Source of the DNA: Palsa-870 sp039935415
GTDB lineage: Bacteria; Chloroflexota; Dormibacteria; Dormibacterales; Dormibacteraceae
Assembly: GCA_039935415.1 (NCBI GenBank)
Contig: JBDTKH010000032.1
Location: 47,595 to 111,594 of the forward strand
DNA length: 64,000 bases
Direction: 5' to 3'
Part shown: positions 33,905 to 42,005 of the stretch, piece after piece
Layout: the number at the start of each line of letters is the position of its first letter
How positions within the stretch are numbered: position 1 is the stretch's first letter
Notes under the pieces: model-generated
What the model saw: the letters and a program-made list of their open reading frames with translations, nothing else
The model's database searches: none
What the model was told of the DNA's origin: nothing
Position numbers and translations under genes: made by a program

Positions 33905-34020
33905 CAGGCACTCCCGCAAACTGCATCCCTCCAAGGACCAGGAATCAGATTGCGCAAGAGCCTAGCATGATGTTGCGCCCTTGTCCGCTGCCGGGCACAA
34001 CATGTTGTGTCAGTCGGTAA

Positions 34021-34058
34021 CCCCACGAACTCAGAGGCTTCGCCGTGAGTTCGCGGGG
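34021..34058 (-). terminator. Terminator-like hairpin after fabI
   Basis: The stem pairs CCCC(G)CGAACTCA with TGAGTTCG(T)GGGG around a ten-base loop, five bases past the fabI stop. No T tract follows. Confidence 0.6.
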
Positions 34059-34063
34059 ACCCC

Positions 34064-34849
34064 TTAAGCCGGTGGGAGTTCAGCCCCCATCGCGTGGTAG
34101 CCACCGTCGACGTGCACCAGCTCGCCGGTCGTCATGTCCAGGTAGTCGGATAGCAGCGCGCATGCGGCACGTCCGACCGGCGATTTGTCCTGCAGGCTCC
34201 ACCCCAGCGGGGCGCGATGTTCCCACACCTCTTCGAAGTCCTTGAATCCGGGAATCCCGCTCGCGGCAAGCGTCGCGAGCGGCCCCGCGCAGATCGCGTT
34301 GACGCGAATCTTGTATCGCCCCAGGTCGCGCGCGAGATAACGAGTGACGGATTCCAGGGCGGCTTTCGAGACGCCCATCCAGTCATATTTCGGCCACGCC
34401 TGCGTGGAGTTGTCGAAGTCGAGTGTGATCATCGATCCGCCGTGTTCTTTCATCAGCGGAAGAAATCCGGCGGCCAGTTCCTTGAACGAGAATGCGCTCA
34501 CGTGGAGCGCGGTGGCGACACTTTCCCATGGCGTGGTAAGGAACTTGCCACCGAGCGCGTCAGGCGGCGCGTACGCGACCGAATGCACGAGCCCGTCGAT
34601 GCGATCCCAGCGCTCGCCGACGGCCTTTGCCGCCGCGGCGATGTCGTCAGGCTTCTGGACGTCCATCTCGAGGATTTCTGGAGCGGGACTGAGCTTCTTC
34701 GCCGTCATCTGCGTGATGGTCATCATCCGGCCGAAGCTCGTGAGGATCAGCTCCGCGCCTTCCTTCTGCGCCTCGACCGCGATTGCGTAGCCGATGCTGC
34801 GCCGGTCCGACATCCCGGCGATGAGGATCTTCTTGCCTTTGAGGATCAC
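34064..34849 (-). CDS. fabI: NADH-dependent enoyl-ACP reductase (InhA/FabI type)
   Basis: A 261-residue short-chain reductase completing each fatty-acid elongation cycle. The cofactor site GMSDRRSIGYAIA and the catalytic Y-x6-K as YDWMGVSK are present. The sequence LDFDNSTQAWPKYDWMGVSKAALES and the end GGYHAMGAELPPA resemble mycobacterial InhA more than E. coli FabI. The GTG start at 34849 has TACGAT plus six bases upstream, suggesting a leaderless message. Confidence 0.93.
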   Translation of the reverse strand: MILKGKKILIAGMSDRRSIGYAIAVEAQKEGAELILTSFGRMMTITQMTAKKLSPAPEILEMDVQKPDDIAAAAKAVGERWDRIDGLVHSVAYAPPDALGGKFLTTPWESVATALHVSAFSFKELAAGFLPLMKEHGGSMITLDFDNSTQAWPKYDWMGVSKAALESVTRYLARDLGRYKIRVNAICAGPLATLAASGIPGFKDFEEVWEHRAPLGWSLQDKSPVGRAACALLSDYLDMTTGELVHVDGGYHAMGAELPPA

Positions 34850-34855
34850 GCGAGG

Positions 34856-34861
34856 ATCGTA
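34856..34861 (-). promoter_or_regulatory. Leaderless -10 box of fabI
   Basis: TACGAT, six bases (CCTCGC), then GTG 34849. The box is in the 15-base gap after the rhodanese stop at 34865. Confidence 0.45.
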
Positions 34862-34864
34862 AAC

Positions 34865-35689
34865 CTAACCAGAATCTGGACCGGTGGCGACCGGCGCGTC
34901 GCGCCGCGACCAGTCGCTCCACGACCCGGCGTAGAGCCGTCCGTTGTGCAGCCCGGCGACCTCCATGGCCAGCAGGTGATGGCAACCATTGACGCCTGAC
35001 CCGCAGTAAGCCACAGCGCCCACGTCAGCGCTCACTCCGAGGCTCGAATAACGATCCCGAAGCTCTGCAGCGGACTTGAACCGCCCGTCCGGCGCGAGGT
35101 TCTCGGTCCAGGGCGCGCTGAGCGCGCCCGGGATGTGGCCCGCCTTTGGATCGACCGGCTCCTTCTCGCCGCGATATCGCTCGCCCGCTCGCGCATCGAG
35201 AACCGGCACGCCGTCGAGCTCCCAGATCGCGGAGAAATCGACCACGCGGGACGCGTCCGGCTCGAGTGCGGGGAAATCGCCCGGCCTGACGATCGGGTAG
35301 CTGGAGTCGAGCGGCTCGCCCCAGGCCTGGAGCCCGCCGTCGAGCACCGCCTGGCCCTCGTGTCCAAACCAGCCGAGAAGGAACCACAGGCGGCCGGCGA
35401 CCGAACCGCCAACGTCGTCGTAGGCGATCACCCTGGTCACATCGCTGACCCCGGCCTCTCGCATCTCCTCCTCGAACTGCGCCGCCGTGGGTAGTGGATG
35501 CCGCCCCGGACCGTCTGCGCCGGTGACGGACTCGAGGTCGACGAAGACCGCGCCCGGGATGTGGCCGCGCTCGTACTCCTCACGGCCGCGCTTGCCGGCG
35601 AGATACCAGCGGAAGTCGATCACCCTCAGGTCGGGGTCGTGCAGGTGTTCGCGAAGCCACTCGGCGCTGACCAGCGGGCCGAAGCTCAT
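34865..35689 (-). CDS. Thiosulfate/3-mercaptopyruvate sulfurtransferase (tandem rhodanese)
   Basis: A 274-residue two-domain rhodanese. N-terminal inactive repeat (RVIDFRWYLAGKRGREEYERGHIPGAVFVDLE), C-terminal catalytic repeat with the active-site loop YCGSGVNGC. It is coupled by an ATGA overlap to the MBL gene upstream. In vivo substrate is uncertain. Confidence 0.9.
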   Translation of the reverse strand: MSFGPLVSAEWLREHLHDPDLRVIDFRWYLAGKRGREEYERGHIPGAVFVDLESVTGADGPGRHPLPTAAQFEEEMREAGVSDVTRVIAYDDVGGSVAGRLWFLLGWFGHEGQAVLDGGLQAWGEPLDSSYPIVRPGDFPALEPDASRVVDFSAIWELDGVPVLDARAGERYRGEKEPVDPKAGHIPGALSAPWTENLAPDGRFKSAAELRDRYSSLGVSADVGAVAYCGSGVNGCHHLLAMEVAGLHNGRLYAGSWSDWSRRDAPVATGPDSG

Positions 35690-36342
35690 CCGCCCACCAC
35701 CCGCGTGTCATGGCAGAAGTGCACGACGTGGGGGTGCATCCCGTGCAGCTTCTCGAGCGAGCGTATCCATGAGTCTTTGTCCGCGTATTGGCCGCGCCAC
35801 GCCGAGAGGTCGGCATGGTCGCCCTCTCGATAGATCTGAGACGTGTATGCGGCGTCACCGATCATCACCGCTCCGCCGTCAGGGGTGTCGACCATGACGC
35901 TCTGGTGGCCTGACGTGTGCCCGGGCGTCGCCACGACCCGCACGCCGTCGGCGATCTGGGCGTCGCCGTCGATCAGCTCGAACCGCGCACCCGCGAAATC
36001 GAACCACTCGGAGACACCATCCTGGTCGCGGCGCGCACGCTCCAACTCCGAGCGCTGGATGTAGAACGGCGCGTGCTTGAACACCGCGTTCTGGCCGCAG
36101 TGATCGAAGTGGAGGTGGCTGTTGATCACGATCTTCACGTCGACGGGACTCAGGTCGTGCTCGGCGAGCGCGTCCGCGGCGTGGCGGTTCACCACCTTCC
36201 ATTCCTTCACGAGCTCCGTCGGCCATCCGACGCCCGTATCGACGAGGATCGCGCCTGCGCTCGGATGCTTGATCACGAACCCGTGCACCGGGATGTTGTT
36301 CAAGGCCCCAATCTGTGCCAGGTGAAGCCTGACTATCTCCAT
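35686..36342 (-). CDS. MBL-fold hydrolase (N-acyl homoserine lactonase-like)
   Basis: A 218-residue metallo-beta-lactamase-fold protein. The dinuclear site is NSHLHFDHCGQ, with the later His in ATPGHTSGHQSVMV and Asp in IGDAAYTS. The order resembles AHL lactonases and related lactonases, but specificity cannot be told. ATG 36342 is chosen (GAGG seven bases upstream), rejecting the reading to 37338 which crosses ctaB in another frame. Confidence 0.87.
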   Translation of the reverse strand: MEIVRLHLAQIGALNNIPVHGFVIKHPSAGAILVDTGVGWPTELVKEWKVVNRHAADALAEHDLSPVDVKIVINSHLHFDHCGQNAVFKHAPFYIQRSELERARRDQDGVSEWFDFAGARFELIDGDAQIADGVRVVATPGHTSGHQSVMVDTPDGGAVMIGDAAYTSQIYREGDHADLSAWRGQYADKDSWIRSLEKLHGMHPHVVHFCHDTRVVGG

Positions 36343-36350
36343 CCCGGGCC

Positions 36351-37241
36351 TCAGGGCAAGAATGGCGAGGCGGCGAACAACGCGAAGAGCACTCCCAAGT
36401 ACACGAGGGAGTAGGCGAAGAGGCGGCGCGTCCATCGACGGCCGGCCAGGGAGAGTACCGCGATAGTCACCAACCCGACCCCGAGCACGATCGCGCCCGC
36501 GAGATAGATCGCGCCTGCAGCACCGGTGAAGAAGGGAATCACGCTCACGGCGGCCGTCAACAGCGCGTACACGATGCTCTGGCGCTTGGCCGACCCCTCG
36601 CCGGCCACCACAGGAAGCATCGGGATGTTGGCGCGCGCGTAGTCGGTCTTGATCACCTGCGCGAGAGCCCAGAAATGCGGCGGCGTCCAGAAGAAGATCA
36701 CCCCGAACAGCGCCAGCGCTGTGAGGTCCAGGCGGCCGGTTGCAGCAGCCCATCCGACCAGGGGCGGCACGGCGCCGGCGGCTCCGCCGATCACGATGTT
36801 CTGTGGCGTAGAGCGCTTCAACCAGACGGTGTAGACGAACACATAGATCAACGTGCCCGTCAGAGCGAGCGAGGCCGCAAGCAGGTTCGCGCCGGACCAC
36901 AGCACTGCGAAGGCGAGGATGTTGAGGCCGATCCCGATCGCCAGCGCGTGCCAGGGCAGGATCCTCCCATCGGGCAGTGGCCGCCGGCGCGTCCGGCTCA
37001 TCTCGGCGTCGATGTCCCGGTCGAACCAGCAGTTGATCGCGTGCGCGCCGCCCGCAGCGAACGTGCCGCCAACCAGGACCGCAGCCACCGCGACCAACCG
37101 TGGGTGGCCGTGCGAAGCCGGCAGCATGACTCCGATCGCGGTGACGTCGAGCAGGGCGACGATGCGCAGCTTCAGCAGGCTGATGTAGTCGCGCGCGACC
37201 CCGGCCAGGTCGCGCGTCGCCGGCGCGGTCAGCACGCTCAC
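36351..37241 (-). CDS. ctaB: Heme o synthase (protoheme IX farnesyltransferase)
   Basis: A 296-residue UbiA-family prenyltransferase with about nine helices. The first Asp-rich motif is NCWFDRDIDAEMSRT, and the second region includes the YARANIPMLPVV loop. It farnesylates heme B to heme O for cytochrome oxidase. The GTG start overlaps the ctaA stop as GTGA. Confidence 0.95.
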   Translation of the reverse strand: MSVLTAPATRDLAGVARDYISLLKLRIVALLDVTAIGVMLPASHGHPRLVAVAAVLVGGTFAAGGAHAINCWFDRDIDAEMSRTRRRPLPDGRILPWHALAIGIGLNILAFAVLWSGANLLAASLALTGTLIYVFVYTVWLKRSTPQNIVIGGAAGAVPPLVGWAAATGRLDLTALALFGVIFFWTPPHFWALAQVIKTDYARANIPMLPVVAGEGSAKRQSIVYALLTAAVSVIPFFTGAAGAIYLAGAIVLGVGLVTIAVLSLAGRRWTRRLFAYSLVYLGVLFALFAASPFLP

Positions 37242-38149
37242 GCGGGTCTCTTCCGCACTGCCAGCCTCGACAGATCCGCCTCGCGATCGGTGCGGGGCGC
37301 GGTGAGCACTGCCATCGCCAGCACTCCTGCCCAGACAAGCGTGGCCAGGGCGATGTGCAAACCGTTGAAGAACGCGGCGTCGGTCACGGCCGCGCCGGCT
37401 CCGACGGCGACCTGGAGGCCGAACACGATCAGCGTCGCGATGGCCGCGACCTTGAGACCGGGCTGGCGGATCGCGGCGGCGAGGACGTAGACCAACAACA
37501 CCCCGATCACCAGCACCGAACCGCGGTGGAGCATCGTGAAGGCGTTCACTCCTATGAAGTCTGGCGTGAACCCGGCCCCGCACAGCGGCCAGGACCTACA
37601 CAGAGCGTCGGCCCCGCTCGCCACGACAGTCGAACCCGTGAGCAGGAGGAAGTACGTCGCGGCAGCAGCCAGCGCGGCCAGGCGCCGGAAAATCGGATCT
37701 CGCACGCCGGTGCCGGCCGGCATCGACATCACCGCGGCCGCGACCAGAAATCCCAGGATCATCATCGCGAGGCCGAGGTGGATGAGGACGAGCCAGGACG
37801 ACAGGTCGTTCGCCACGACCACGCCGCCGAGCACCCCCTCCCCCACCACGCCGATCAATGAAGCGGTCGCGAGCCAGGCCACGGCAGGCCGCCGGTTGCG
37901 CCACACCACCCAGGCGAGCACGACCGTCGCGATGATCAGTACACCGGTCACGCTTCCCACCGCGCGGTGCGAGTACTCGATGATCGCGTGGATGTTGGCC
38001 GGGGGGTACGGACGTCCGTGGCACAGCGGCCAGTCAGGACAACCCAGGCCCGAACCGGAGACGCGCACGAGGCCTCCGAGGGCGATTTGCAGGTAGGCGA
38101 ACAGCGCGGTCACGACGGCGAGCCGACGGAACACGGTGACTGAAACCAC
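37238..38149 (-). CDS. ctaA: Heme A synthase
   Basis: A 303-residue COX15/CtaA protein with eight helices. LVRVSGSGLGCPDWPLCHG, two conserved His in the first half (IEYSHRAVGS, LVLIHLGLA), and the second repeat with LCRSWPLCGAG and MLHRG. It converts heme O to heme A. GTG 38149 is taken as the start. GTG 38134 is possible. It lies between the Sco/TlpA fusion and ctaB, a cytochrome oxidase assembly operon. Confidence 0.95.
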   Translation of the reverse strand: MVSVTVFRRLAVVTALFAYLQIALGGLVRVSGSGLGCPDWPLCHGRPYPPANIHAIIEYSHRAVGSVTGVLIIATVVLAWVVWRNRRPAVAWLATASLIGVVGEGVLGGVVVANDLSSWLVLIHLGLAMMILGFLVAAAVMSMPAGTGVRDPIFRRLAALAAAATYFLLLTGSTVVASGADALCRSWPLCGAGFTPDFIGVNAFTMLHRGSVLVIGVLLVYVLAAAIRQPGLKVAAIATLIVFGLQVAVGAGAAVTDAAFFNGLHIALATLVWAGVLAMAVLTAPRTDREADLSRLAVRKRPA

Positions 38150-38162
38150 AGGCGGCCCCAGT

Positions 38163-39557
38163 CTACTGAGTGACCAGAAGCGACAGCCGAGCGGCCAGCA
38201 CCGCATCGTCCAACTGGCCGACCTGCGTGCCGGCGATGGTTCCGTCGGCGCGGACAAAAATGGTCATGGGAAGGGCGATGGCGCCGTAGGCGCGCCCCAC
38301 GCTGAGGTCGAAGTCGAGGAGGGACGGCTCATGAATCCCAACGGAGGCGAGGAAGTCACGCGCTTGCTGCCGGCTGTCACCCTCGTCGACGAGCACGAGC
38401 TGCACCCCGGATCCAGGTCCCGCCCGCTTCTGCAAGAGCGGCATCTCTGCCCGGCACGGCGGGCAGTAGCTGGCCCAAAAGTTGATCACGACCGGACTTC
38501 CTGCAAGGTCGGCGAGGCTCACCTTCTTCCCGTCGATCCCGCTCAGCGCGAAATCAGGCGCCTTGCCCCCACTGCCTACTACCGCCGGCTGCGGCCCGGC
38601 GATCGTGAGCAGAGCCTTCAGGACGTCGGGTGCGCCCCAGCCGTCGCCGCCCGACGCGAGATCGCGCAGGCCCTGCGCGCTCAGGGTCCCGATCAGCGCC
38701 GGCGGTATTGCGCTGCCCACGTCGGGCACTCCCCGGTAGACGAGGCGGACGTACCCATGGCGGTCGACCAGCGCCAGTGTGGAAACGTGGACGTCTCCAG
38801 TCGCGAGCTCCACGCCGAACGGCTTCCAGAAGGTGGTGAGCGCGGCCGCGCTGCCGGTGGCGAACGTCCACCTCGCGCCGATGCTGTTCGCGTAGCCCGC
38901 GAGAACGGCCGGCGAGTCGGTTCCGGGGTCGGTCGTCACCTCGGCCAGCGTGACCCCGGGCGGCAGGTGCTGCTGGATCTGAAAGAACAGCGCTGTGTAG
39001 AGCGGGCACGTCTCGTGGCAGGAGGTATGGAACGCCGCGATGACCAGGTCCTTACCTGCCGTGGTCGTCAGGTTGAAATCATGCCCGGCCTGGTCCTGCA
39101 GGTCGAACGGTGGCATCGCAACGAACTTGCCCGCCAGCTCACCCCGCCCCAGGTTTAGATCGTCGTTCCCGGCGTACGCCGCGCCAGGGATCAGACGGCC
39201 CGCATCGATCCCGAGCAGGAGCGGCTCCACCTGGCCCACGGTGACCGTGATCGAGACGTCCTGGACGTCAGTCCCGAGGCGAATGGCGTCGTACACGCCG
39301 GTCGTCACCGAGAGGTCCAGCACCTCCCGCTCGTCCGGCGCTGCCGGCACTGACCCGGACACCTTCCCCAGCGCGACCCACCCGCCGCTGCCGTGGATCG
39401 TCAGCGCCGACTGCGCGACGGTTCCCGCAGTCTTCCCGGACACGGCGACGACGAGCGTCCCCGTCGAGGGCTGCTGGAACCGCGGCGCGATCAGGACCGA
39501 CCCCATCGCCAGCACCGCGACGCCGGCCGCGCCGGCCCAAAGGACCCGTGGAGTCAG
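38163..39557 (-). CDS. DUF4382-like / Sco1 / TlpA thioredoxin fusion (oxidase copper assembly)
   Basis: A membrane-anchored 464-residue protein (numbered from CTG 39557). One N-terminal helix; a beta domain resembling DUF4382 (about 30-145); a Sco1/SenC thioredoxin with CHETC (C180, C184) and H257, the usual copper ligands; then a TlpA/ResA thioredoxin with SYCPPC (C365, C368). It probably metalates and reduces CuA of cytochrome oxidase beside ctaA and ctaB. The frame has no ATG, GTG or TTG near the first helix. CTG overlapping the PLD stop as CTGA is the best start, and a GTG at 39629 inside that gene is the alternative. Confidence 0.85.
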   Translation of the reverse strand: MTPRVLWAGAAGVAVLAMGSVLIAPRFQQPSTGTLVVAVSGKTAGTVAQSALTIHGSGGWVALGKVSGSVPAAPDEREVLDLSVTTGVYDAIRLGTDVQDVSITVTVGQVEPLLLGIDAGRLIPGAAYAGNDDLNLGRGELAGKFVAMPPFDLQDQAGHDFNLTTTAGKDLVIAAFHTSCHETCPLYTALFFQIQQHLPPGVTLAEVTTDPGTDSPAVLAGYANSIGARWTFATGSAAALTTFWKPFGVELATGDVHVSTLALVDRHGYVRLVYRGVPDVGSAIPPALIGTLSAQGLRDLASGGDGWGAPDVLKALLTIAGPQPAVVGSGGKAPDFALSGIDGKKVSLADLAGSPVVINFWASYCPPCRAEMPLLQKRAGPGSGVQLVLVDEGDSRQQARDFLASVGIHEPSLLDFDLSVGRAYGAIALPMTIFVRADGTIAGTQVGQLDDAVLAARLSLLVTQ

Positions 39558-40651
39558 CAGCTCTGTGCTGCTCCGGCTGGTGGCGCGCCGCCGTACCTGG
39601 CCGCGACCCTGTCGATATACGTGGCGCACAACTCAGCGATGGCGGGGCTGCCGAACTGCATGACGTTCTCCGCGTTCATCTCACCACTGTGCGACAGGTT
39701 GAAGCTTCCCGCATACACGTAGTCGTCGGCGACCAGGATCTTCGCGTGCATGAAATCGTGCACAGAGCCCTTGGCGTAGGGCGTTGAGCGCTTGGCCCCG
39801 AACTTGACCGCGGCGATGATGCCGTGAAACGCCGTGATCTTCCACGCCGAGCCGGCCTGCGTCGACCACTGGTGCTGGACCTCGTCCATCTGCGTCGCAT
39901 CGTACACACCGGCAATGTCGATGCCCGGGTGGGCGACGACCTCGGCGAGCGTGCCCAGGATCGGTCCTGAGGTGATGACGGGTGAGCAGATGCGGATGCG
40001 CTTTCGCGCCGACGAAATCGACCTCGCCATTGCGTGCACCAGCTTCAAAGAGCGCCCCGGGCAGAAGTACGGTCGCACCTGGGTTCCGTCGGACAGGGAC
40101 GACCACGGTGATGAGATGCGGCCCGAAGTCGCCACGACCGGGCGCTGCCAGAGCTCCTCGAAGTTCAGCGTGTAGTCGTGCGCGATCTCGGCCGACGCGA
40201 TGGTGAACATGACGTTCTCCTCGCGAGTCCAGGAGTCGTTGGTCCAGTTTGTCGAGCCGGTGAGCAGGCTCGCTGCCGGGGTGCCAACATCGCGCACGAC
40301 GTACTTGTGGTGCATCAGGTCGGGAACCCCGGAGATGGGCTTGATCTGGACGCCGATCGACTTCAGCTTGTCGACGAATGTCCAGTCGATCTCGGGAGGC
40401 GGCGGGACCGGAATTGCCTGGGCATGGTCCTGGTTGAACATCAGGCGCACGGCGACGCCGCGTTTTACCGCCGCTTCGAACGCGGCGAAGACGGTCTGGC
40501 CCGGACCCGCATCGAGCCGGAGGTCGTAGATCGCGATGTCGAGCGTCTTCGTCGCGCCGTCGAGGAAGGAAGCGAGCCGGACCGCGACCGCGTCGGCCGC
40601 CTGGCCGCCGTCGGTGAGGAAGAAGAAGTCGAGCGGTGGCGCCGTGGCTAT
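39554..40651 (-). CDS. Phospholipase D-family protein (two HKD motifs)
   Basis: About 365 residues with two PLD half-sites: HHKYVVRD followed by GSTNWTNDS, and HAKILVADD followed by GSFNLSHSGEMNAEN. Such proteins cleave or transfer phosphodiesters of lipids or DNA. No signal peptide is seen. The frame stays open far upstream, but the PLD sequence begins ATAPPLDFFFLTDGG right at the LOG stop, where the only start-like codon is ATA overlapping TAG as ATAG. The 5' end is therefore approximate. Confidence 0.8.
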   Translation of the reverse strand: MATAPPLDFFFLTDGGQAADAVAVRLASFLDGATKTLDIAIYDLRLDAGPGQTVFAAFEAAVKRGVAVRLMFNQDHAQAIPVPPPPEIDWTFVDKLKSIGVQIKPISGVPDLMHHKYVVRDVGTPAASLLTGSTNWTNDSWTREENVMFTIASAEIAHDYTLNFEELWQRPVVATSGRISSPWSSLSDGTQVRPYFCPGRSLKLVHAMARSISSARKRIRICSPVITSGPILGTLAEVVAHPGIDIAGVYDATQMDEVQHQWSTQAGSAWKITAFHGIIAAVKFGAKRSTPYAKGSVHDFMHAKILVADDYVYAGSFNLSHSGEMNAENVMQFGSPAIAELCATYIDRVAARYGGAPPAGAAQSC

Positions 40652-41418
40652 CGCGCACCTGCCTTTGGCTTGCCGGGCTCCACGCGCGGCTCCAGCACCT
40701 TCGCCGGCAGTGGTTTGGTCGCCATCGCCGCCGCCTCTTCGGGGTCGTCCGTGAAGCTGAGCAAGTTCAGATCGCCGGGCGAGATGGCTCCCGCCTCGAG
40801 CACGACGTCCTTCATCCAGTCGATCAGGCCTTTCCAGTAGCTGGTGCCGAACAGTACGATCGGGAAGTGCTCGATCTTGCCGGTCTGCGCCAGGGTCAAG
40901 GACTCGAACAGCTCGTCCAGCGTGCCCAGGCCGCCTGGAAAGATGACGAACCCGCGTGCGTACTTGACGAACATGTTCTTGCGCACGAAGAAGTAGCGGA
41001 ACTCGACGCCAAGATCGACGTACTTGTTCAGCGACTGCTCTTGCGGCAGCTCGATGTTGCAGCCGACCGACAGCCCGCCCGCGTCGTGGCAGCCTTTGTT
41101 GACGGCCTCCATGATTCCGGGACCGCCGCCGGTGATGACCGCGAAGCCGCGCCGGGCGAGCGACGCGCCCAGCGCCACCCCGGCCTTGTAGTAAGGGTCG
41201 CGCCGCGACGCCCGCGCGGAACCGAACACAGTCACGGCGGGCCCAACCTCGCCGAGCGCGTCGAAGCCCTCCACGAACTCGGACAGGATGCGCAGCACGC
41301 GCCACGGGTCCGCATGGTGGCTGAGCTCCTCGATCGCGTTGCGCTCCAGCAGCGCCTTGTCCGCCGGGGCCTGCTCGGAGGGAACGACAAGTCGGCCGGC
41401 TCGGCGGCGGTCGGTCAT
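40648..41418 (-). CDS. LOG-family protein (TIGR00730-like nucleotide phosphoribohydrolase)
   Basis: A 256-residue Rossmann protein with GGGPGIMEAVNKG and PGGLGTLDELFESLTLAQ, the two LOG signatures. LOG enzymes release bases from nucleoside 5'-monophosphates (cytokinin activation in some organisms). N-terminal 50 residues are a helical extension. It is followed by the PLD gene. Confidence 0.88.
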   Translation of the reverse strand: MTDRRRAGRLVVPSEQAPADKALLERNAIEELSHHADPWRVLRILSEFVEGFDALGEVGPAVTVFGSARASRRDPYYKAGVALGASLARRGFAVITGGGPGIMEAVNKGCHDAGGLSVGCNIELPQEQSLNKYVDLGVEFRYFFVRKNMFVKYARGFVIFPGGLGTLDELFESLTLAQTGKIEHFPIVLFGTSYWKGLIDWMKDVVLEAGAISPGDLNLLSFTDDPEEAAAMATKPLPAKVLEPRVEPGKPKAGAR

Positions 41419-41423
41419 CGAGC

Positions 41424-42005
41424 TCAGGCCTCGGTGGTGGCTTCGGGCGACGGTTCGGGGGTCGTCGACTCGGTGCCCCCGTTCGTGGTCGCGGCCGCGG
41501 GCGCGGCCGGCTCGACGGCGAGCGTCGGTCGCTTCGACCTGGAGGCCTTGCGCACGTCGCCGCCAGTCGCCGACATCGCGGCATCGAGCTCCGGCGCGGG
41601 CAGCGCCGGCGCGGGCGACTCGACATCTGGTTCTGTGGTGGTCGGTTTGCGAGGGAGCTTCGAGGACGACTGGTCGGGCATCTCCAGGACGTGGTCCAGG
41701 TGGGCCCGCAGCGAGGCGACCTCCGCCTCGAGCTCATGGACCAAGCGGCGGTGGCGCATGTGCTCGGTGAAGTGATGAAAGTTGTCGGTCCAGTGATAGA
41801 CGGTGCCCACCACCAGCACGAGGACGATGGGGACCACCGCCACCGTCCACAGGGGCACGCCATCGACGTGGAAGACGGACCAGCGGACGTCGACAGTGCT
41901 CAGGTTGCTGTAGCCGAAGATGGTCACCGCGGCGCCGATGGCAAGGCCTACGAGGAGCGAGCTCGCCAGCAGGAAGCGCTGCCAGAGGTGGTTCAAATCG
42001 GGCAC
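41424..42005 (-). CDS. LapA-like membrane protein
   Basis: A 193-residue protein with two N-terminal helices (about 9-30 and 52-72) separated by a short loop, a coiled-coil segment (about 75-108), and a low-complexity Ser/Thr/Pro/Ala C-terminus. The helix arrangement resembles the LapA (DUF1049) type. Function unknown. Confidence 0.65.
   Translation of the reverse strand: MPDLNHLWQRFLLASSLLVGLAIGAAVTIFGYSNLSTVDVRWSVFHVDGVPLWTVAVVPIVLVLVVGTVYHWTDNFHHFTEHMRHRRLVHELEAEVASLRAHLDHVLEMPDQSSSKLPRKPTTTEPDVESPAPALPAPELDAAMSATGGDVRKASRSKRPTLAVEPAAPAAATTNGGTESTTPEPSPEATTEA

Noticed and set aside
35686..37338. A 550-codon frame extending the MBL hydrolase upstream
   Set aside because: The added part is ctaB read in another frame. 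MBL starts at ATG 36342.
40648..41418. LOG gene as an anti-phage (Thoeris or CBASS-like) effector
   Set aside because: The sequence is the standalone TIGR00730 housekeeping type, with no TIR, CD-NTase or other defence partner nearby.
39554..41863. A single 769-codon frame joining PLD with upstream sequence
   Set aside because: The upstream two thirds are the LOG and LapA-like genes read in another frame. Only the PLD part has family motifs.
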